Below, piece after piece: positions 1-11,044 of a stretch of 64,000 nt of DNA (the stretch's first letter is position 1; every line of letters starts with the position of its first letter). A model generated the notes under the pieces. That model worked only from the letters and a program-made list of their open reading frames with translations. It was not told where the DNA came from and did not search any database. This DNA is from Eleusine coracana subsp. coracana (lineage: Eukaryota > Streptophyta > Magnoliopsida > Poales > Poaceae), in contig CM064420.1 in assembly GCA_032690845.1 (NCBI GenBank), positions 61,120,707 to 61,184,706 of the forward strand. Reading direction: 5' to 3'. The translations under genes were made by a program, and so were the position numbers.

Positions 1-641
1 AAATGATATTAAAACAATGCTCAAATATGAGTAGTACCGATATGAAGCCCAATTCATCATGCAAAGAGTGATTCTCATAAGTTTATGACGCCTATAAGAC
101 ACCATTGAATTTATGATCCAATGGCTAAAGATTTTTAGAAGCTTTATCCGATAGAAAAAAATCAATTCACGCAGAATATAAAGAACACTACATTACAACG
201 TAATTTTAGACTTGAAAACATGCTCTAATGAGAAAAGTTAAAACACAAAAATTATAGATCTCGTCAAGACTTTTTCGAAACATATATGGATCATATTATT
301 TAAACTTTGGAGGTAGGAGATATGGGTCCTGCACAGAGACCTGCATAGAGGAGTTCGAATCAGAATAAATACTTTTGTATCATAAAGTTGGAACCCAAAA
401 CGACAAAATCTTGACTTCTATTGAAGATCAAAGTTATAGCACTTTTTGAGGGCTATGCGATAGAGTCCGAGTTAGTCTCATTTCAACTTCGGACGAGGGA
501 TTTATGATTTTTTGAATTTGGTACTTGATATGGAAGATACGAAACCAAATTAGATTTAATCTCTAACTTTGTGGTCTTGTATTCGGACCAACACCAAAAC
601 ATGGGGCAGACAGACTCATCTAAATTAATAAGGTGTATAAA
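1..641 (-). mobile_element. Partial Helitron-like element, reverse orientation, cut by the window edge
   Basis: Read on the minus strand, bases 1-600 align by eye with the body of the Helitron at 28215-28886. The shared stretch is the part describing 'gagctccggacgtgggag' there and 'caacttcggacgaggga' here, followed by 'gaatttggtacttgatat'. The minus-strand 5' end near 641 reads 'ttatacaccttattaatt', similar to the TCTxTACnnnTATTAATT start of grass Helitrons. The 3' hairpin and CTAG end lie outside the window. It is non-coding and non-autonomous: no Rep or helicase frame is visible. Confidence 0.55.
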
Positions 642-1033
642 CAATGCATCCCCATTTGGCGTGGCCGGATCCCGTGTTCGAAGTACAGAGCTGGAGAACA
701 ACTCACATATATTTCATTTTTTTTTGTTATTTTTGCAACCTTCATTTTTTATTAGCAACGGATTGTGTGGGGAAGAAGAAGCAGAGGAGCTGAGGGGTGT
801 TGCTCCGAAGATCGGAGGAAGGATTGCGGAAAGTAGGAGTTGGTTACAAGTTTAATCATATCCTCTCCCTCTTGCACTCCTCTCTTTACATAACCGCGGC
901 AGGCACCAAAATCACGCACTGGCAAAGCTGGACTGTGAAAAGAAGGAAGCGGATAACTGGTTGTCACACGGCAAAGATGGAATGCAATTTCATTATCCAA
1001 AAAAATCTAGCCAGATAAAACTGGCACCAGAGT
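642..1033. other. Flanking DNA with no recognisable gene
   Basis: About 390 bases between the Helitron fragment and a hAT-type MITE. Short frames exist on both strands, for example 797-1018 (+) and 752-1000 (-), but they overlap antisense and have no recognisable motif. I see no promoter here. The last 8 bases (accagagt, 1026-1033) are the left target-site duplication of the next element. Confidence 0.5.
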
Positions 1034-1389
1034 CAGGGTAAACATAACTAGGGTTAACCGGCCGGTTAACCTGGTTAATCGACAATCCGGTCCAGGCCGG
1101 TTACATGGTCAGCTAGTTAATCCCTGGTTTTGATTTAAAATTTTTCAAAATTTGAGAAAATTTGTATCCAATGCAACCGATGAAACGGACTGGTTAACCG
1201 GCTAACCGCACCAAATCTGGTATATTTGAATTTAAAAATATATATTCAAAAATAAATCAAGAAACCGATGAACCGACCGGCTAACTGGTCTAACCCTCTG
1301 TCATTTGCTCTCCGAATCGAATTTTGTCCGGTTAACCGGTGAACCGGTCCCGATCGGTTACACCGGTTGGTTCGGTTATGTTAACCTTG
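1034..1389. mobile_element. hAT-type MITE with GGTTAAC-rich termini (copy 1)
   Basis: The left end is 'cagggtaaacataac' and the right end is 'gttatgttaaccttg'. Their inverted repeats match at about 13 of 15 positions. Flanking 8-mers accagagt (1026-1033) and gccagagt (1390-1397) differ at one base, as expected for an aged 8-bp hAT target duplication. The interior is packed with palindromic ccggttaacc motifs and has no coding capacity. Related elements lie at 1743-1926 and 45539-45714. Confidence 0.7.
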
Positions 1390-1519
1390 GCCAGAGTAAA
1401 CTCAAATTCTAACGTTAATTAGACTATTAATTTTGACCATGTACACATCGATTTTAACCCAAAGCTTATGTATCTGACACCACCGTCATGTTAAATCCAG
1501 CTTCACCACTCGCGCGCCT

Positions 1520-1734
1520 AGTTGAACGGTAAGGACAGCGGGCAGCGCCTTCTCCAAAATAGCGATTTCCATCCCACCAGTATTCACTTGCAACACGATC
1601 TGCTGAAGGTGGCACGTCTGAGCGCACATGGAAGACTAAAACTGCATACCAATGACACTAGAGCGGCTGGTGAGATGCAGCAGGCACGCTTGCGAGCCGG
1701 CATTCCCTTGTCTAGTAGAAGCCTCTAATGGCTG
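1520..1734 (+). pseudogene. U0: body fragment of the tandem family
   Basis: A promoterless fragment matching the body of U6 (8590-8945): 'gggcagcgccttctccaaaatagcgattt' is followed by 'cttgcaacacgatctgctga' and 'acatggaagact'. It keeps the intact target site 'caacacgatctgctg' that carries a MITE in U6. No continuous frame can be followed. The 122 bases before it (1398-1519) hold no recognisable feature. Confidence 0.5.
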
Positions 1735-1742
1735 TCTCTTCC

Positions 1743-1926
1743 GGGGTTTCAATAACTGGTGAAAATCTGCTGGTTATCTTGGTTAAACAAAAAACCAGTC
1801 TGTGCTGGTTGCTCCAACTGATCGGTTAACCATGAAAAGCTGAAATTATTACTATAGTAAAACGGTTAACCGATCGGTTTTCCAACGGTTCATAACCGGC
1901 CGGTGCACTAGTTATGTGAACCTTTG
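1743..1926. mobile_element. hAT-type MITE with GGTTAAC-rich termini (copy 2)
   Basis: Ends are 'ggggtttcaataac' and 'gttatgtgaacctttg'. The flanking 8-mers tctcttcc (1735-1742) and cctcttcc (1927-1934) form a near-perfect target duplication. The duplicated paralogue at about 10437-10460 reads 'ctgcctctcttcccttgca' without the element, so it is an empty site. The insertion therefore post-dates the U1/U7 block duplication, or was lost from the other copy. Confidence 0.7.
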
Positions 1927-1934
1927 CCTCTTCC

Positions 1935-3185
1935 CTTGCATTGCGTAGCAATTAATTCTATCTTAGAATCAAGCTAATTACCTGAGCAGTAGAACCCCTC
2001 TCCGATTCTTCTATAAATGGACGCCCCACACCCGTGCAAATGACTAGTAATGTGAAAACAGATAGAGTAGGAGGAAATGCACCGGAGATTTTCTTCTAAG
2101 CGAGTGAGGTCGAAATGAGAGGCATGCATGAAACTTGTTCAGTCAACTCTGGAGTAGCCAGTTCAATTTGGATATCAATGGTGAGATGTGACTATCACTC
2201 GGTCTCAGTTGGACATGAATTCATCTGTGGCGACATCTCCCACAACGCAAACTGGCTCGCCTGGTCTCACGTTTTCGTGGAGGATGGAGGCACTACAAGA
2301 GTTGGAGGTGGACACTCAGCAAAATTTTGATATTTGCCGAGTATAAGAGATGCTTGCCGAGAGCTTTTCAGCTCTTTGTCGAGTATGTCCTTCACAACAC
2401 TCAGCAAAACGTCACTTTTGCCGAGTGTTGCTTTTTTGCTTGAGTGCTCCATCTGTTACACTCAGCAAAGAATATGTTTGCCGAGTGCACGTGGAAATGC
2501 CCTCAGCAATCCTGCCCTTTCCGGTAGTGAGGCCAGCCAAGCCTGCAACAGCTCGAGTTTGACTTTAAGTAACAGCTACTCCAGGGGCTCATCATCGAGT
2601 GATTCTGATGCAGCGGCTCTGATGACGAGAGTAGAAAGCTACTCAAGCCCAGCACCAGGCACCGGTTCTTTCCAACGGGAACAACAGCTCATGCCCGACA
2701 AGAGTATCCCCTCTTGGGAATCAGGGCCGGCATCATGGAGTTCGAGTACGTTCTGAACGAGGTTGGCCTTGGGGTCTTCCTCATGCCGGCCGCACACAAC
2801 TTACCCAGTAGCCTTGGACGACATTCAATGACAACAAGCAGCATCTCCCGTTGTGTAAAAGTTAATCCCTAACTGCGTAATGGACATGTATGCCTGATGT
2901 TATCCTTGTAATGTGGCCTGCATCAAATCCTCGGTTGTGTTATCATGTAATGAGCCACTTTCTTGTTTCATTTCGGGGCAATTTTTTCGAACAATTAGTT
3001 TCAGTCAGAGCATTTTCAAACAACCAGTTGCAGACAGTTGGTGTAATTTTTTTTCCTGTTCTTTAGTTCCTATGTATGTTTTGTGCTTATCTTGCGTCAG
3101 CTGCATGCTCACATGAGTTGATTTTTTCAGCAGTTATCAGTTATCACGATCCGTTCTCCTCGGAAAAAAATAAAAACAAGATCCA
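1935..3185 (+). pseudogene. U1: degenerate unit of the tandem family
   Basis: Unit with a TATA box (tataaat, 2012-2018), then the leader 'cccgtgcaaatgactagtaa' and the core start 'atgagaggcatgcatgaaac' at 2115. Frame B stays open for 71 residues from that ATG (2115-2330) and begins MRGMHETCSVNSGV; no domain is recognised. The body is interrupted by a mini-CACTA at 2291-2529. The downstream tail around 2700-2790 translates to 'ESIPSW', then 'IMEFEYVLNEVGLGVFL' in another frame, matching the C-terminal region of other units. The 3' flank (2880-3120) is conserved cluster-wide ('cctgcatcaaatcct', 'gagccactttcttg'). This unit plus U2 is duplicated as U7-U8. Confidence 0.6.
2291..2529. mobile_element. 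Miniature CACTA (En/Spm) element
   Basis: Begins CACTAC and ends 'ccggtagtg', with the 3-bp target duplication AGG on both sides (2288-2290, 2530-2532). The 239-bp interior has many copies of 'tttgccgagtg' and 'cactcagcaaa', the subterminal repeat signature of panicoid CACTA elements. It has no coding capacity. An orthologous copy in the duplicated block lies at 10791-11044 with the same AGG flanks, so insertion preceded the block duplication. Confidence 0.85.
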
Positions 3186-3189
3186 TTCA

Positions 3190-4140
3190 TTGATTATCAC
3201 ATCTGATCTCAGTTGCAATTAGTGAAGTGAACATGCAACTGCAGTTTTTCAGTGCTGCAGGATATAAAGCAAATTTACATGGAAGAACAAGAAATAATCA
3301 TCATGTTTTGTGACTTTATTGTCACACTTCCATTTCCAGGAATCAATTTTTGTACAATAAAATCAGCGGCATTGACTCCTTATTCACATGCACCTAGCAG
3401 CACGCTGGTTTGAGAGTCTATTATATATGGGAACCTCACACCACTGCAACTGCAAATGAAACTTGCAAACAACAAGAGCGGGAGGAATTGGACTGGATAG
3501 TGTTCTTGTATATGAGTGTCCTAGGAACAAGAGGCATCCAGGAACGGAAACTCTAACATGCGATGGGTGGTGCTGGCATGAGTGCGCGCGACTCCATCGC
3601 AGCTCGGCCCACATCGTTTGCCCGGTCCAGCCCACTTTGAAGATTAGAACATCGAGCGGTGGTGGAGCGCGCGGTGGAGCAGGCGACGCGACCAGGTGGC
3701 GAGGTCGCTGCCGGCCGCCGAAAGTGCAGGAGGGGCGGTGAGCATGTCACAAATTAAGATTCCAGGATCGCTGGACCAACTTGCTCCCGTCGGACATAGA
3801 AGACGACTCCGGGGGTGGCAGCCGTGACCTGTCGGTAGGTGGCGACACGACGGTGCGGCAAGGCGGGCGACGACGGTGTCACCGTAGCCACGGGCGACAA
3901 TGGACGGGAGCGTCGTGACCCGATTAGTTAGTATGGCGGTGACCAGGTGACGACGGCGTGATGCCGCCAACCACTGATGGTGGCCGCAGGTGGGGTAGGG
4001 TCCGTTGCAGCGGGCGACTACCTCAAGAAGTGGCTGGTGGAGAAGGCAACACCCCTATCACGTGGCAACTACAAAGGGCACTTCTTGTCGACGAACCACG
4101 ACCGGTGCTCTCATAATATAATTTTTTTAAAAGCCTATTC
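3190..4140 (+). pseudogene. U2: degenerate unit of the tandem family
   Basis: Upstream block 3190-3410 ('cagtgctgcag', 'aagcaaatttacatggaa', 'caatttttgtacaat'), TATA at about 3421-3428, leader 'caccactgcaactgcaaatg', core at 3520-3545 ('ctaggaacaagaggcatccagg'). The body is GC-rich (3560-4020) and heavily rearranged. The end at 4020-4110 reads 'LKKWLVEKATPLSRGNYKG' on the plus strand. The same segment occurs inverted at 5085-5220, so 4020-4175 and 5080-5220 form an inverted repeat around U3. Confidence 0.55.
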
Positions 4141-5080
4141 ATGAACGTTTATCTAGATTGTCAATCTGAGCTCAGTCCAAAGAAGTGAGATGAAGATGCT
4201 GTAAATGCAACATCAGTTGAACAATTTACATGGAACTAATGCAAAGAAAAAAAAACTGGTAGGCATACTTCCAGAGATCAATTTTTGTAGAACGAAGTCA
4301 TGGTCTGTTACTCTCTTCCGTAAAACATTTCACATGCCCCCATCAATCCCTGCACTACTCTGAATCATGCTAAATAACCTTAGCAGTGTGCCCTTCACCG
4401 GGTCCTTTATATACATCATACATGCGCTCGGCGAGAGTATGAGGAACAGTACCATAGAGTTTCTTTGTGTAAGGGACTACGAGTGCGCCGGGAATGAGAC
4501 GCATCCAGGAATTTTGATCTTGTAACTCTGCAATACACCGTTGAACTTCACTTACACTGGCCACACTCACCTTGTATCAAAGGAGCGTGCGAGAAAAGGA
4601 AGGATAACTGGGGAAGTGCCTCCTTGGGCTCAGAGGATGCCGCACGGAGCGGCTGCCTCCGGCAGGTTGAGCAGCGGGGGAGAAACGCCTTCTCCGGCGC
4701 GGTGGGAGCTCTATTACTTCTTCTGTGTTCAGTTGTGAGACAGCGGGCAGTGCTGTCAAACTCTTTCAAACTCGAAGATTGCCGGTGCATCGTGGTGCCA
4801 AGGAGGCGGTCCTTGGGTCAACAAGACAGTACCCAAGCTCGTGGCGCCAGCATCTGTGTTCCAAGCGATGGCCGGGCCAGCCGTCTCCGTCGGTCGCCCA
4901 GTTCACTGATCACCGGGTCGACACCTCATGGTGCGCCATTTGGAATGGAAGGAGTCATGCCAACTTGGACAACCTCAGCTGTCTCGAGTCTGATGTAATG
5001 ATTCCCGTTCTGAATCCGACTGCGAACTGTAGAGTGTGCTTCATCGGGTTGCCGTTCATGAATTTGACTTGGACAATCTA
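4141..5080 (+). pseudogene. U3: degenerate unit with one of the better preserved bodies
   Basis: TATA at 4408-4413 ('cctttatatac'), core at 4478-4560 ('tacgagtgcgccgggaatgag'). From 4541 the plus strand reads NFTYTGHTHLVSK, then 'GEVPPWAQRMPHGAAASG', 'GGETPSPARWELYYFFCVQL'-stop. The same succession appears in U16 (GEVSSW, HGATASGG, LALWEFNYLSFVQL) and U13 (HGAAASGGVSSDGETPSPVSW). That shared order supports a protein-coding ancestor on the plus strand. The terminal body (4860-4990) carries the 'GPAVSVGRPVH' block. No intact frame spans the unit. Confidence 0.6.
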
Positions 5081-5084
5081 GATG

Positions 5085-6300
5085 AACGTCGTTCATGAAT
5101 CAGCTTTTAAAAAAATAAATTATGAGAGCACCGCTCGTGGTTCATTGGGCAAGAAGAGTCCGTTATAGTTGCCACGTGACAGGGGCGTTGCCTTCTCCGC
5201 CAGCCGCTTCTTGAGGACCTCCCGAGCAGGGTCGAGGGACATCTTGGTGTCGGCAGCAAAGATTGCCATTTTGATGTCGATCGATCGAGCAGGTGTTGCG
5301 CGACGAGGCACGCCGACCACCGTCATGTTGATGTCAAAGTCGACGGGTGTCGCTTTGATGCACTTCCGCCCGGGCACGAATGACAACTTCTCGATGCCTG
5401 CGTGGTGTGCCATCGCGCCACACGACACTACAGGCGAGACGGTTCGGCATGTGTTCGTAATCGGCTCTCCATCCATGGTGCTGTTCGAGACGCGCGACGT
5501 GACGAGCAGGAGCGGCGCTACTGAGGAGGCAAACGACAGAAGCAATGGCGCACATCATTAGTTCAGTCGCAACCCCACGACACTTTGCAGCACACACTCC
5601 TGTTCATGATCGGATTCCGAATAGAAATTATTTGTTTCCATCAGACTCAGAGATAGGCGGAGACTATCTGAGCAGCATGGCTCTCCTTCCATGGTAGCAC
5701 GCTCCACACGAGGAGGTGTCCTGAACCGTGGAACGCACGGATACGACCAGCCTAGCCGTCACCTAGAACGCCGGCGCTAGCACCATGAGCTTGATTAACC
5801 AGCTGTCTCCAACTTTTACTAGCACTGCCTGACAAATTTGAGCTCCCACCCCGCCGGAGGCAGCCTCATTGACACCTTCATTCACTGGGGCGCTTCCACG
5901 TACGTTATTCTTACTTGCCTTCCATGTCCCTTGGATACAAGAAGACAGTGACCCTTATTACTGAAGTTGAACGGCCTACTCCGGCATTGATAGAGCAAGT
6001 TTTCTAGATGCCTCTCATTCCTTGCAGACAAGAAAACTCTCTTGGTGTTTCTCCTCCTACTCTCACCTTTTGCAGTCTAGTGGTCACTTGCAATGATGTG
6101 ATCGATGAAAAGGCGCACACGCATATAAAGGAACCGGTGAGGGACACACTGTAAAGGTTAATTAAGATTATTCTAAGCAGTGCAAGGATTGATGGGTATA
6201 TGTGAAACAATACAAATACATGTGATTTCATTGTACATAAATTGATATATATGGAAATGTGGCAATAATTTATTTTTTTTGTACTATTTCCATGTAAATT
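5085..6300 (-). pseudogene. U4: inverted unit of the tandem family
   Basis: Reading on the minus strand, the TATA equivalent is 'cctttatatgc' (about 6119-6129). The leader ('catcattgcaagtgaccact') lies near 6080-6100 and the core near 6005-6040 ('gcaaggaatgagaggcatct'). The 3' end is at 5085-5230, ending in 'EKATPLSRGNYNGLFLPN' just before the stop. A 141-residue minus frame (5120-5545) covers the tail and includes MAHHAGIEKLSFVPGRKCIK; it matches no domain I know. U4 faces U3 tail to tail. Confidence 0.55.
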
Positions 6301-6539
6301 CCGGAGAAAAAGTTACGTATATGTTTGGTAGGTTGTGGACGATTGCTTGGCCTTTTCCCCCTTTCACTCTCGTATATGTTTCACGATTATAACATCGTGG
6401 TTTACCTGACTTCAACATGTTCATGTGCAATTAAACGATTTAGCTTCGTGTTTAGAAAAACTATGAAACTTTGTCATTACGTGACACATGGAGAGTTATG
6501 TGACAATGCCAACATTTCATTGAGGGCCTGCACATGCTA
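6301..6539. other. AT-rich spacer between two inverted units
   Basis: Unstructured AT-rich DNA between the upstream flank of U4 and the 3' part of U5. A 71-codon plus frame here (6325-6540) has no recognisable motif and lies in low-complexity sequence. I see nothing supportable in it. Confidence 0.4.
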
Positions 6540-7260
6540 GTATACAACACCATCCTACTCCTGCTCATCGCCGTTATACCTCCTCCAAGTCTTTCTAGTG
6601 GATGTCGTCCGCTAGTCGCACCACCTTCATCATCTCGCGCACTGGCCAACATATCTTCTCCCCCTCCCCAGACATTCCTGTTCTGCTATCAAATTCCAGT
6701 ACTACACTTCAGAAGGCAATGACCAAACGGTGTCCTCCGCGCCCAGGGGGGAAGGCACTTCCCAAGCATGCCTTATGTGTCTTCCATGTTCCTTTGATAC
6801 AAGGGCCACCGTAATTGAAGTTCAACGGACTACTCAAGCATTGACAAGGAAGTTTTCCTGGATGGCTCTCATTCCCAGTGCATTTGTACACTAAGAAAAC
6901 TCTCTGGTATTGTTCCTCAAAGTCTCGTTGTTTGCAATTATATTGGTCACTCACGATGATCTGGTCAATGAAGGGTGCAAGTATTGAAGGACCTGGTTAG
7001 GGGCACATTTCGGAATTTTATTTGCAATTTGCATGACTCTAGTTAGTGCAAGGGTTGGTGAGAGCATGTGAAATGTTATTAAAGAATAAATGCCCCTGAT
7101 TTGGTTTTACAAAAAAAAGATATCTTTGGAAGTTTGACAATAATTTTCTTTCCTTCCTAATTCCGTGTGAATTTCAGTTGCAATTGCATTTCCATCTCAC
7201 TGATGAGAACTGAGATCAGATTGAGAATCTAGATGAATGGTTCATGAATTAACTGTTTAA
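6540..7260 (-). pseudogene. U5: second inverted unit, promoter decayed
   Basis: On the minus strand the core reads 'actgggaatgagagccatccagg' near 6858-6880, followed by 'cgttgaacttcaattacggt' (about 6810-6835). A CT-rich tail (6600-6700) resembles the 'PPP' and 'ARAKE' tail of other units. The TATA position near 6990 has lost its TATA ('caagtattgaaggacctgg'). Head-to-tail with U4, so two inverted units sit between plus-strand U3 and U6. Confidence 0.5.
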
Positions 7261-8333
7261 AATTAGAGAAGTGCTCCGGTGGAGCTTTTTCTGAAAGTAT
7301 GCACGAATCTCAAAGCATCCTAGTTAATTAAGAGTTTTAATTAATTTTCTTAATCCCCAGTCTGGGTCCCTAGCCCTCCCGGTCCAACCCAGCCCTGCCC
7401 AAGATAGGAAAATGTGATCGAGTGCTTCTTCTTGTTAGCTTGTTGCCCTCGTGTCAAACTACCGGAAGGAAAGAAGATTGGCATCGCCTTTAATCCCCTT
7501 TGAAAGCTGAGCACTATGTTTGTTTCGTCGTCTCATTTTGTGGATGAACTCGCGGTAATAAAGCCATTGCCACCGGAGAATTCAGGCCACATTACATAAT
7601 TTCAGAATTACATCCATTCCAGAGTCAGAGAAGGCCTCTGGTGTGAGATGAAGGCGGTGCGGCCCAACGACAACATCCACACATGATTTGGAGGAGGAGG
7701 TATAAGTAATAAAAAGAAGTAGAATGGTTTTAGCCCTTCCATGAATTGTTGGCATTGTCAGAAATTTCTCCACATTGTGTAATAAACAAGTTTTTGTTTT
7801 TTGTTTTGAATGAAGTAAAAATTTTGATTTCAGTTCTAGCAACTGCAGGGTAGCTAAAGCTGTACCATGTAGCCTTGTGGATGTCATTTAGTTACAAGAA
7901 GTATCATTGGTTGGTTTATCACAAAACTAAGTCCTCGCTTCATGACAAACATCTCTGGCACTGTCTCTTAGTCTCACAATGTAAGCATTTAAAATATTAA
8001 AAATATTTTTAAAAAAATATAAGCAATTCTAAATATAAGGCAAAATCTGGTGGGTAGGTGGATGAACAAGGAGTATATCTGAGTTTTTCCTCTCTTGACT
8101 CATTTTGCATTGAGATTGTAAGAATTCTTACATAAAGAAACATATAGTGTGGCACTTATCACATGACGAGCATTATCCTTGCTTCAACCCGAGTCAAAAT
8201 TTTTCGAACAATCAGTTGCAGTTGGCTTTTTTTTCCTGAACAGCCAGTCCCTGTCAATTTGCTACTTCGTGTGTCGTGAGACTCCTCTCACAATTTGGAC
8301 TTTGAGCTAATCTTAATCACGATCCGTTCATCT
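7261..8333 (+). pseudogene. Unit 3' module and C-terminal exon remnant
   Basis: Bases 7265-7420 match 14535-14660 ('tctcaaagcatcctagttaatt', 'ccagtctgggtcc'), a shared 3' module. At 7650-7710 the plus strand reads 'gcggcccaacgacaacatcc' then 'ttggaggaggaggtataagt'. This aligns with U13 24525-24582, where the frame reads PPNENIQSRDLEEAVA followed by a gtaagt-type donor. That suggests the ancestral gene had an intron at this point. The rest (7720-8330) is AT-rich flank. Confidence 0.4.
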
Positions 8334-8334
8334 A

Positions 8335-9600
8335 GATGAAAATACAGCCGCAGTTGGGCAATGCAGCATCACATAAAGTACATTTACTTGTACAACAAAA
8401 TCTTGAGCATTGGTTCACAGAAAGTACATTCACATGAATGCTATGCACCAAACCTTGCCTTGCTTAAAATCAAGCTAAGTAATTACCGTAGCAGCAGCAC
8501 CCCTCTCCAGGGTGTTTTATATATGTGGACACCGCCACAGGCCCGCACCAAGGCAAGTGATTACTAGCAACCTGAAAATGCCAAGCCAGAACGAATAGTG
8601 GGCAACGCCTTCTCCGGAAGAGCGATTTCAATCTCTCCAGTACGTTTAGTCATTTGCAACATGATCAATGGCGTAGCTGGACAGAAAATTAAGGGGGGCC
8701 AATCATGCATACATCAAGGGGGGGGGGGAATTTGTTGCTTTAGGCTAAGAATCATATGAAAAATTTAGAAAGTTAGGGGGGGCCAAGGCCCCTGCCAGCC
8801 CCCCCCCCCCCCCCCCCCCCCTCCTCTCAGCTACGCCACTGAACACGAACTGCTGAAGTTGCAAGAACCCTCAGAACGCAAGCCGTCTCCACACACATGG
8901 AAGACTCCAACCGCATCGCAAATGGACACTCGAGCAGCTGGTGTATCGCGGTGCCGAGAGACTCTGTTTCAAGAACGCAGCTCACAGCTCCAGCGACGGC
9001 CAGGCCAAGCATCTCCGTGTGCGTTCGGTCGGTTCACCGGGTTAGGACCTCACGGTGTGCCATGCGGTAAGGAGCCAAGTCAACTCCGACAACCATTACC
9101 TGCCTTTGAGTCCGACTGAAACAGAGTCCTGTTCCGAATCTGACTATGAACTGGAGCGCCACACCTGACACCAGAACCCTATCTCCAGCGCGTCGACCGA
9201 CCTTGAAGTGTCTCAGTCCAAAATAAATAAAAAAAAGCCTTCTCACACTCGATCCACGCCATCTGCGCGCCACACCAGACACCAGAACCCTGTCATTCCC
9301 ACCCTGCCCGCGGCGAGAGCCTTCTTGTGGCGCGAGCGCGCACCATGATGTGCAGTGCAGCATCGCTCCCGCCGCCCGTCCCCTCACCGGTGTCGCTTGT
9401 CGCGCCGCTCCCGTCTCCAACGCCACCACACATTGAGCAGAGAGAGCGCGTTCACCAGGACACGCTGGGTCGTCTCGCCTGCGCCGCACGGCGCAATGGG
9501 ACATGACCCATCGGCATGCCTCACTGGCATCGTGAAGTTCTCATCCGTGCCCTTGTGGAAGTGCGTCAAGGTGACTCTGGCCGGCATGCCCCGTCACTAG
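8335..9600 (+). pseudogene. U6: degenerate unit with a MITE in its body
   Basis: TATA at 8518-8523 ('ttttatatatgtgg'). The leader is rearranged ('caaggcaagtgattactagc', about 8548), and the core block is deleted, jumping to the body at 8590 ('gggcaacgccttctccgg'). The body continues after the MITE at 8842, with 'gacggccaggccaagcatct' and 'cggttcaccgggttaggac'. The 3' GC-rich segment 9230-9600 is open on both strands (81 residues plus, 156 residues minus), which argues that length alone means little here. Confidence 0.5.
8666..8841. mobile_element. hAT-type MITE with poly-G/poly-C tracts
   Basis: Ends are 'caatggcgtagctgg' and 'cagctacgccactg', an inverted pair typical of grass hAT elements starting CAGTGGCG. 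Flanking 8-mers aacatgat (8658-8665) and aacacgaa (8842-8849) match the unduplicated site 'caacacgatctgctg' kept in U0. The interior carries a G11 run (about 8718-8728) and a C23 run (8799-8821), likely slippage-prone. Confidence 0.7.
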
Positions 9601-10073
9601 GGATGCAAGTTTGTTGTTTTTGATTAGTTGGTCGACCTAAACGTCTCTCAAATAAACTAAAATCCATCTCTGTCTCATCAATCTAATAGAGCAAATGAAT
9701 TTGGGGTGTGACCCATTAGTACCCAGTGGATAGCCCACATCGCGCCGCTGGCGACCGCGTGTTCCGGAAGCAGCACTGGGGCGTCACGCCACCAGCGTCT
9801 CGCTGAGGGATGGCATGGGTGTACTCCTCATGCGACACAAGCCTCACGGATTCATCCGATCCTCCCAGGCTGAAGCTCGTCATGGTGGGAAACGATTAGG
9901 GATGCAAGTCCACATCTAATACACCAACGATGACACATTGACATGAAGATGGCGAGTGATGGAGCTTTGTGATGGCCAAGGAGGTAGGAAAAAAAGAAGA
10001 AGAAAAATCACCTTATAATCTGTGTAATTTGTGACATGCTCCAATTATGACCCCCTTGTCTAGTAACAAGCTT
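9601..10073. other. Unit 3' flank, GC-rich then AT-rich, no gene seen
   Basis: Includes 9740-9960, which shares phrases with other 3' modules ('gatggcatgggtgtactcc' also near 43725 and 14435; 'gattcatccgat' also near 14470). No frame is preserved. Confidence 0.4.
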
Positions 10074-10431
10074 TAGAGCATCTGCAAAAGCTCCCCAAAA
10101 ATTGACCCCAAAAGAGTGTTTTTAGGAGCAATCCAAAAATTATTAGAGAGAAGTTTTTTTAATCTCCTCCAATAGTTCTCCCTAAAAATAGATCATGAAA
10201 ACTTTTGGTTGGGCCACGTCAGTATCTGTGACCATAATAATATTAATTCTCTTCTAAATACATGGATTGTGGTCCCTAATTTCTTTCTCATTTCTAGCTA
10301 CAAATGAGGTGGATTTAGAGAGAGACAGAAATCTATGAGTTGTTTCGGTAAGCTATTAGAGATGGTTTTTTAGATTAAACTCCAATAATTTGATTTAGGA
10401 AGAATTTATGAGACTCTTTTGAGATGCTCTA
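10074..10431. mobile_element. Tourist/Harbinger-like MITE
   Basis: The left end 'tagagcatctgcaaaagc' pairs with the right end 'ctcttttgagatgctcta'. The GAGCATCT terminus is characteristic of grass Tourist-type elements. It sits directly upstream of the U7 block, where the paralogous U1 block has no such sequence. The TSD is ambiguous (tta on the left, taa on the right). Confidence 0.55.
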
Positions 10432-10790
10432 ATTCTAATGGCTGCCTCTCTTCCCTTGCAGCGCTTAGCAATTGATTCTAAATTAGAACCAAGCTTATTA
10501 ATGGACACCCTCAGCAGGAGTACCCCCTCTCCGATTCTTTTATAAATGGACACCCCCACACCCGTGCAAGTGACTAGTAACGTGAAAACGGATAGAGCAG
10601 AAGGAAATGCACCGGAGATTTTCTTGTAAACGAGTGAAGTAGAAATGAGAGGCATGCAAGAAACTTATTCAGTCAATGGTGAGACGTGATTATCACTCGG
10701 TCTCATTTGGACATGAAATCATCTGTGGCGGCATCTCCCACATCACAAACTGTCTCGCCTCATCTAGCGTTTTCTCGTGGTGGATGGAGG

Positions 10791-11044
10791 CACTACAGGA
10801 GCCGTAGGTGGACACTCAGCAAAATTCTGACGTTTGCCAAGTGTGAGATGTTCGCTGAGGGCTTTTCAGCTCTTTGTCGAGTGTGTCATTCGCGCACTCG
10901 ACAAAATGTCACTTTTGTGGAGTGATGCTTTTTTGCTGAGTGCTCTACCTATTACACTCAACAAAGGACGTGTTTGCGGAGTGTACGAGAAAATGCCCTC
11001 TGCAAAGTGTCTTGCACTCGGCAAACCTACCCTTTCCGGTAGTG
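10791..11044. mobile_element. Miniature CACTA, duplicate of 2291-2529
   Basis: Begins CACTACAGG and ends 'ttccggtagtg' with AGG on both sides (10788-10790, 11045-11047). The internal order of subterminal repeats is the same as in the U1 copy. It moved with the segmental duplication, not by transposition, because the flanks are also duplicated. Confidence 0.85.

Noticed and set aside
2334..2756. 140-codon plus frame in U1
   Set aside because: It runs through the mini-CACTA subterminal repeats into the unit body, so it is chimeric.
5120..5600. MATH-BTB or F-box type gene
   Set aside because: A lineage-specific tandem family in grasses made me consider these, but I could not find MATH, BTB, F-box or LRR motifs in any unit.
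9034..9600. 156-codon minus and 81-codon plus frames
   Set aside because: Mutually antisense frames in GC-rich DNA, where stops are rare. No motif, and not preserved in sister units.
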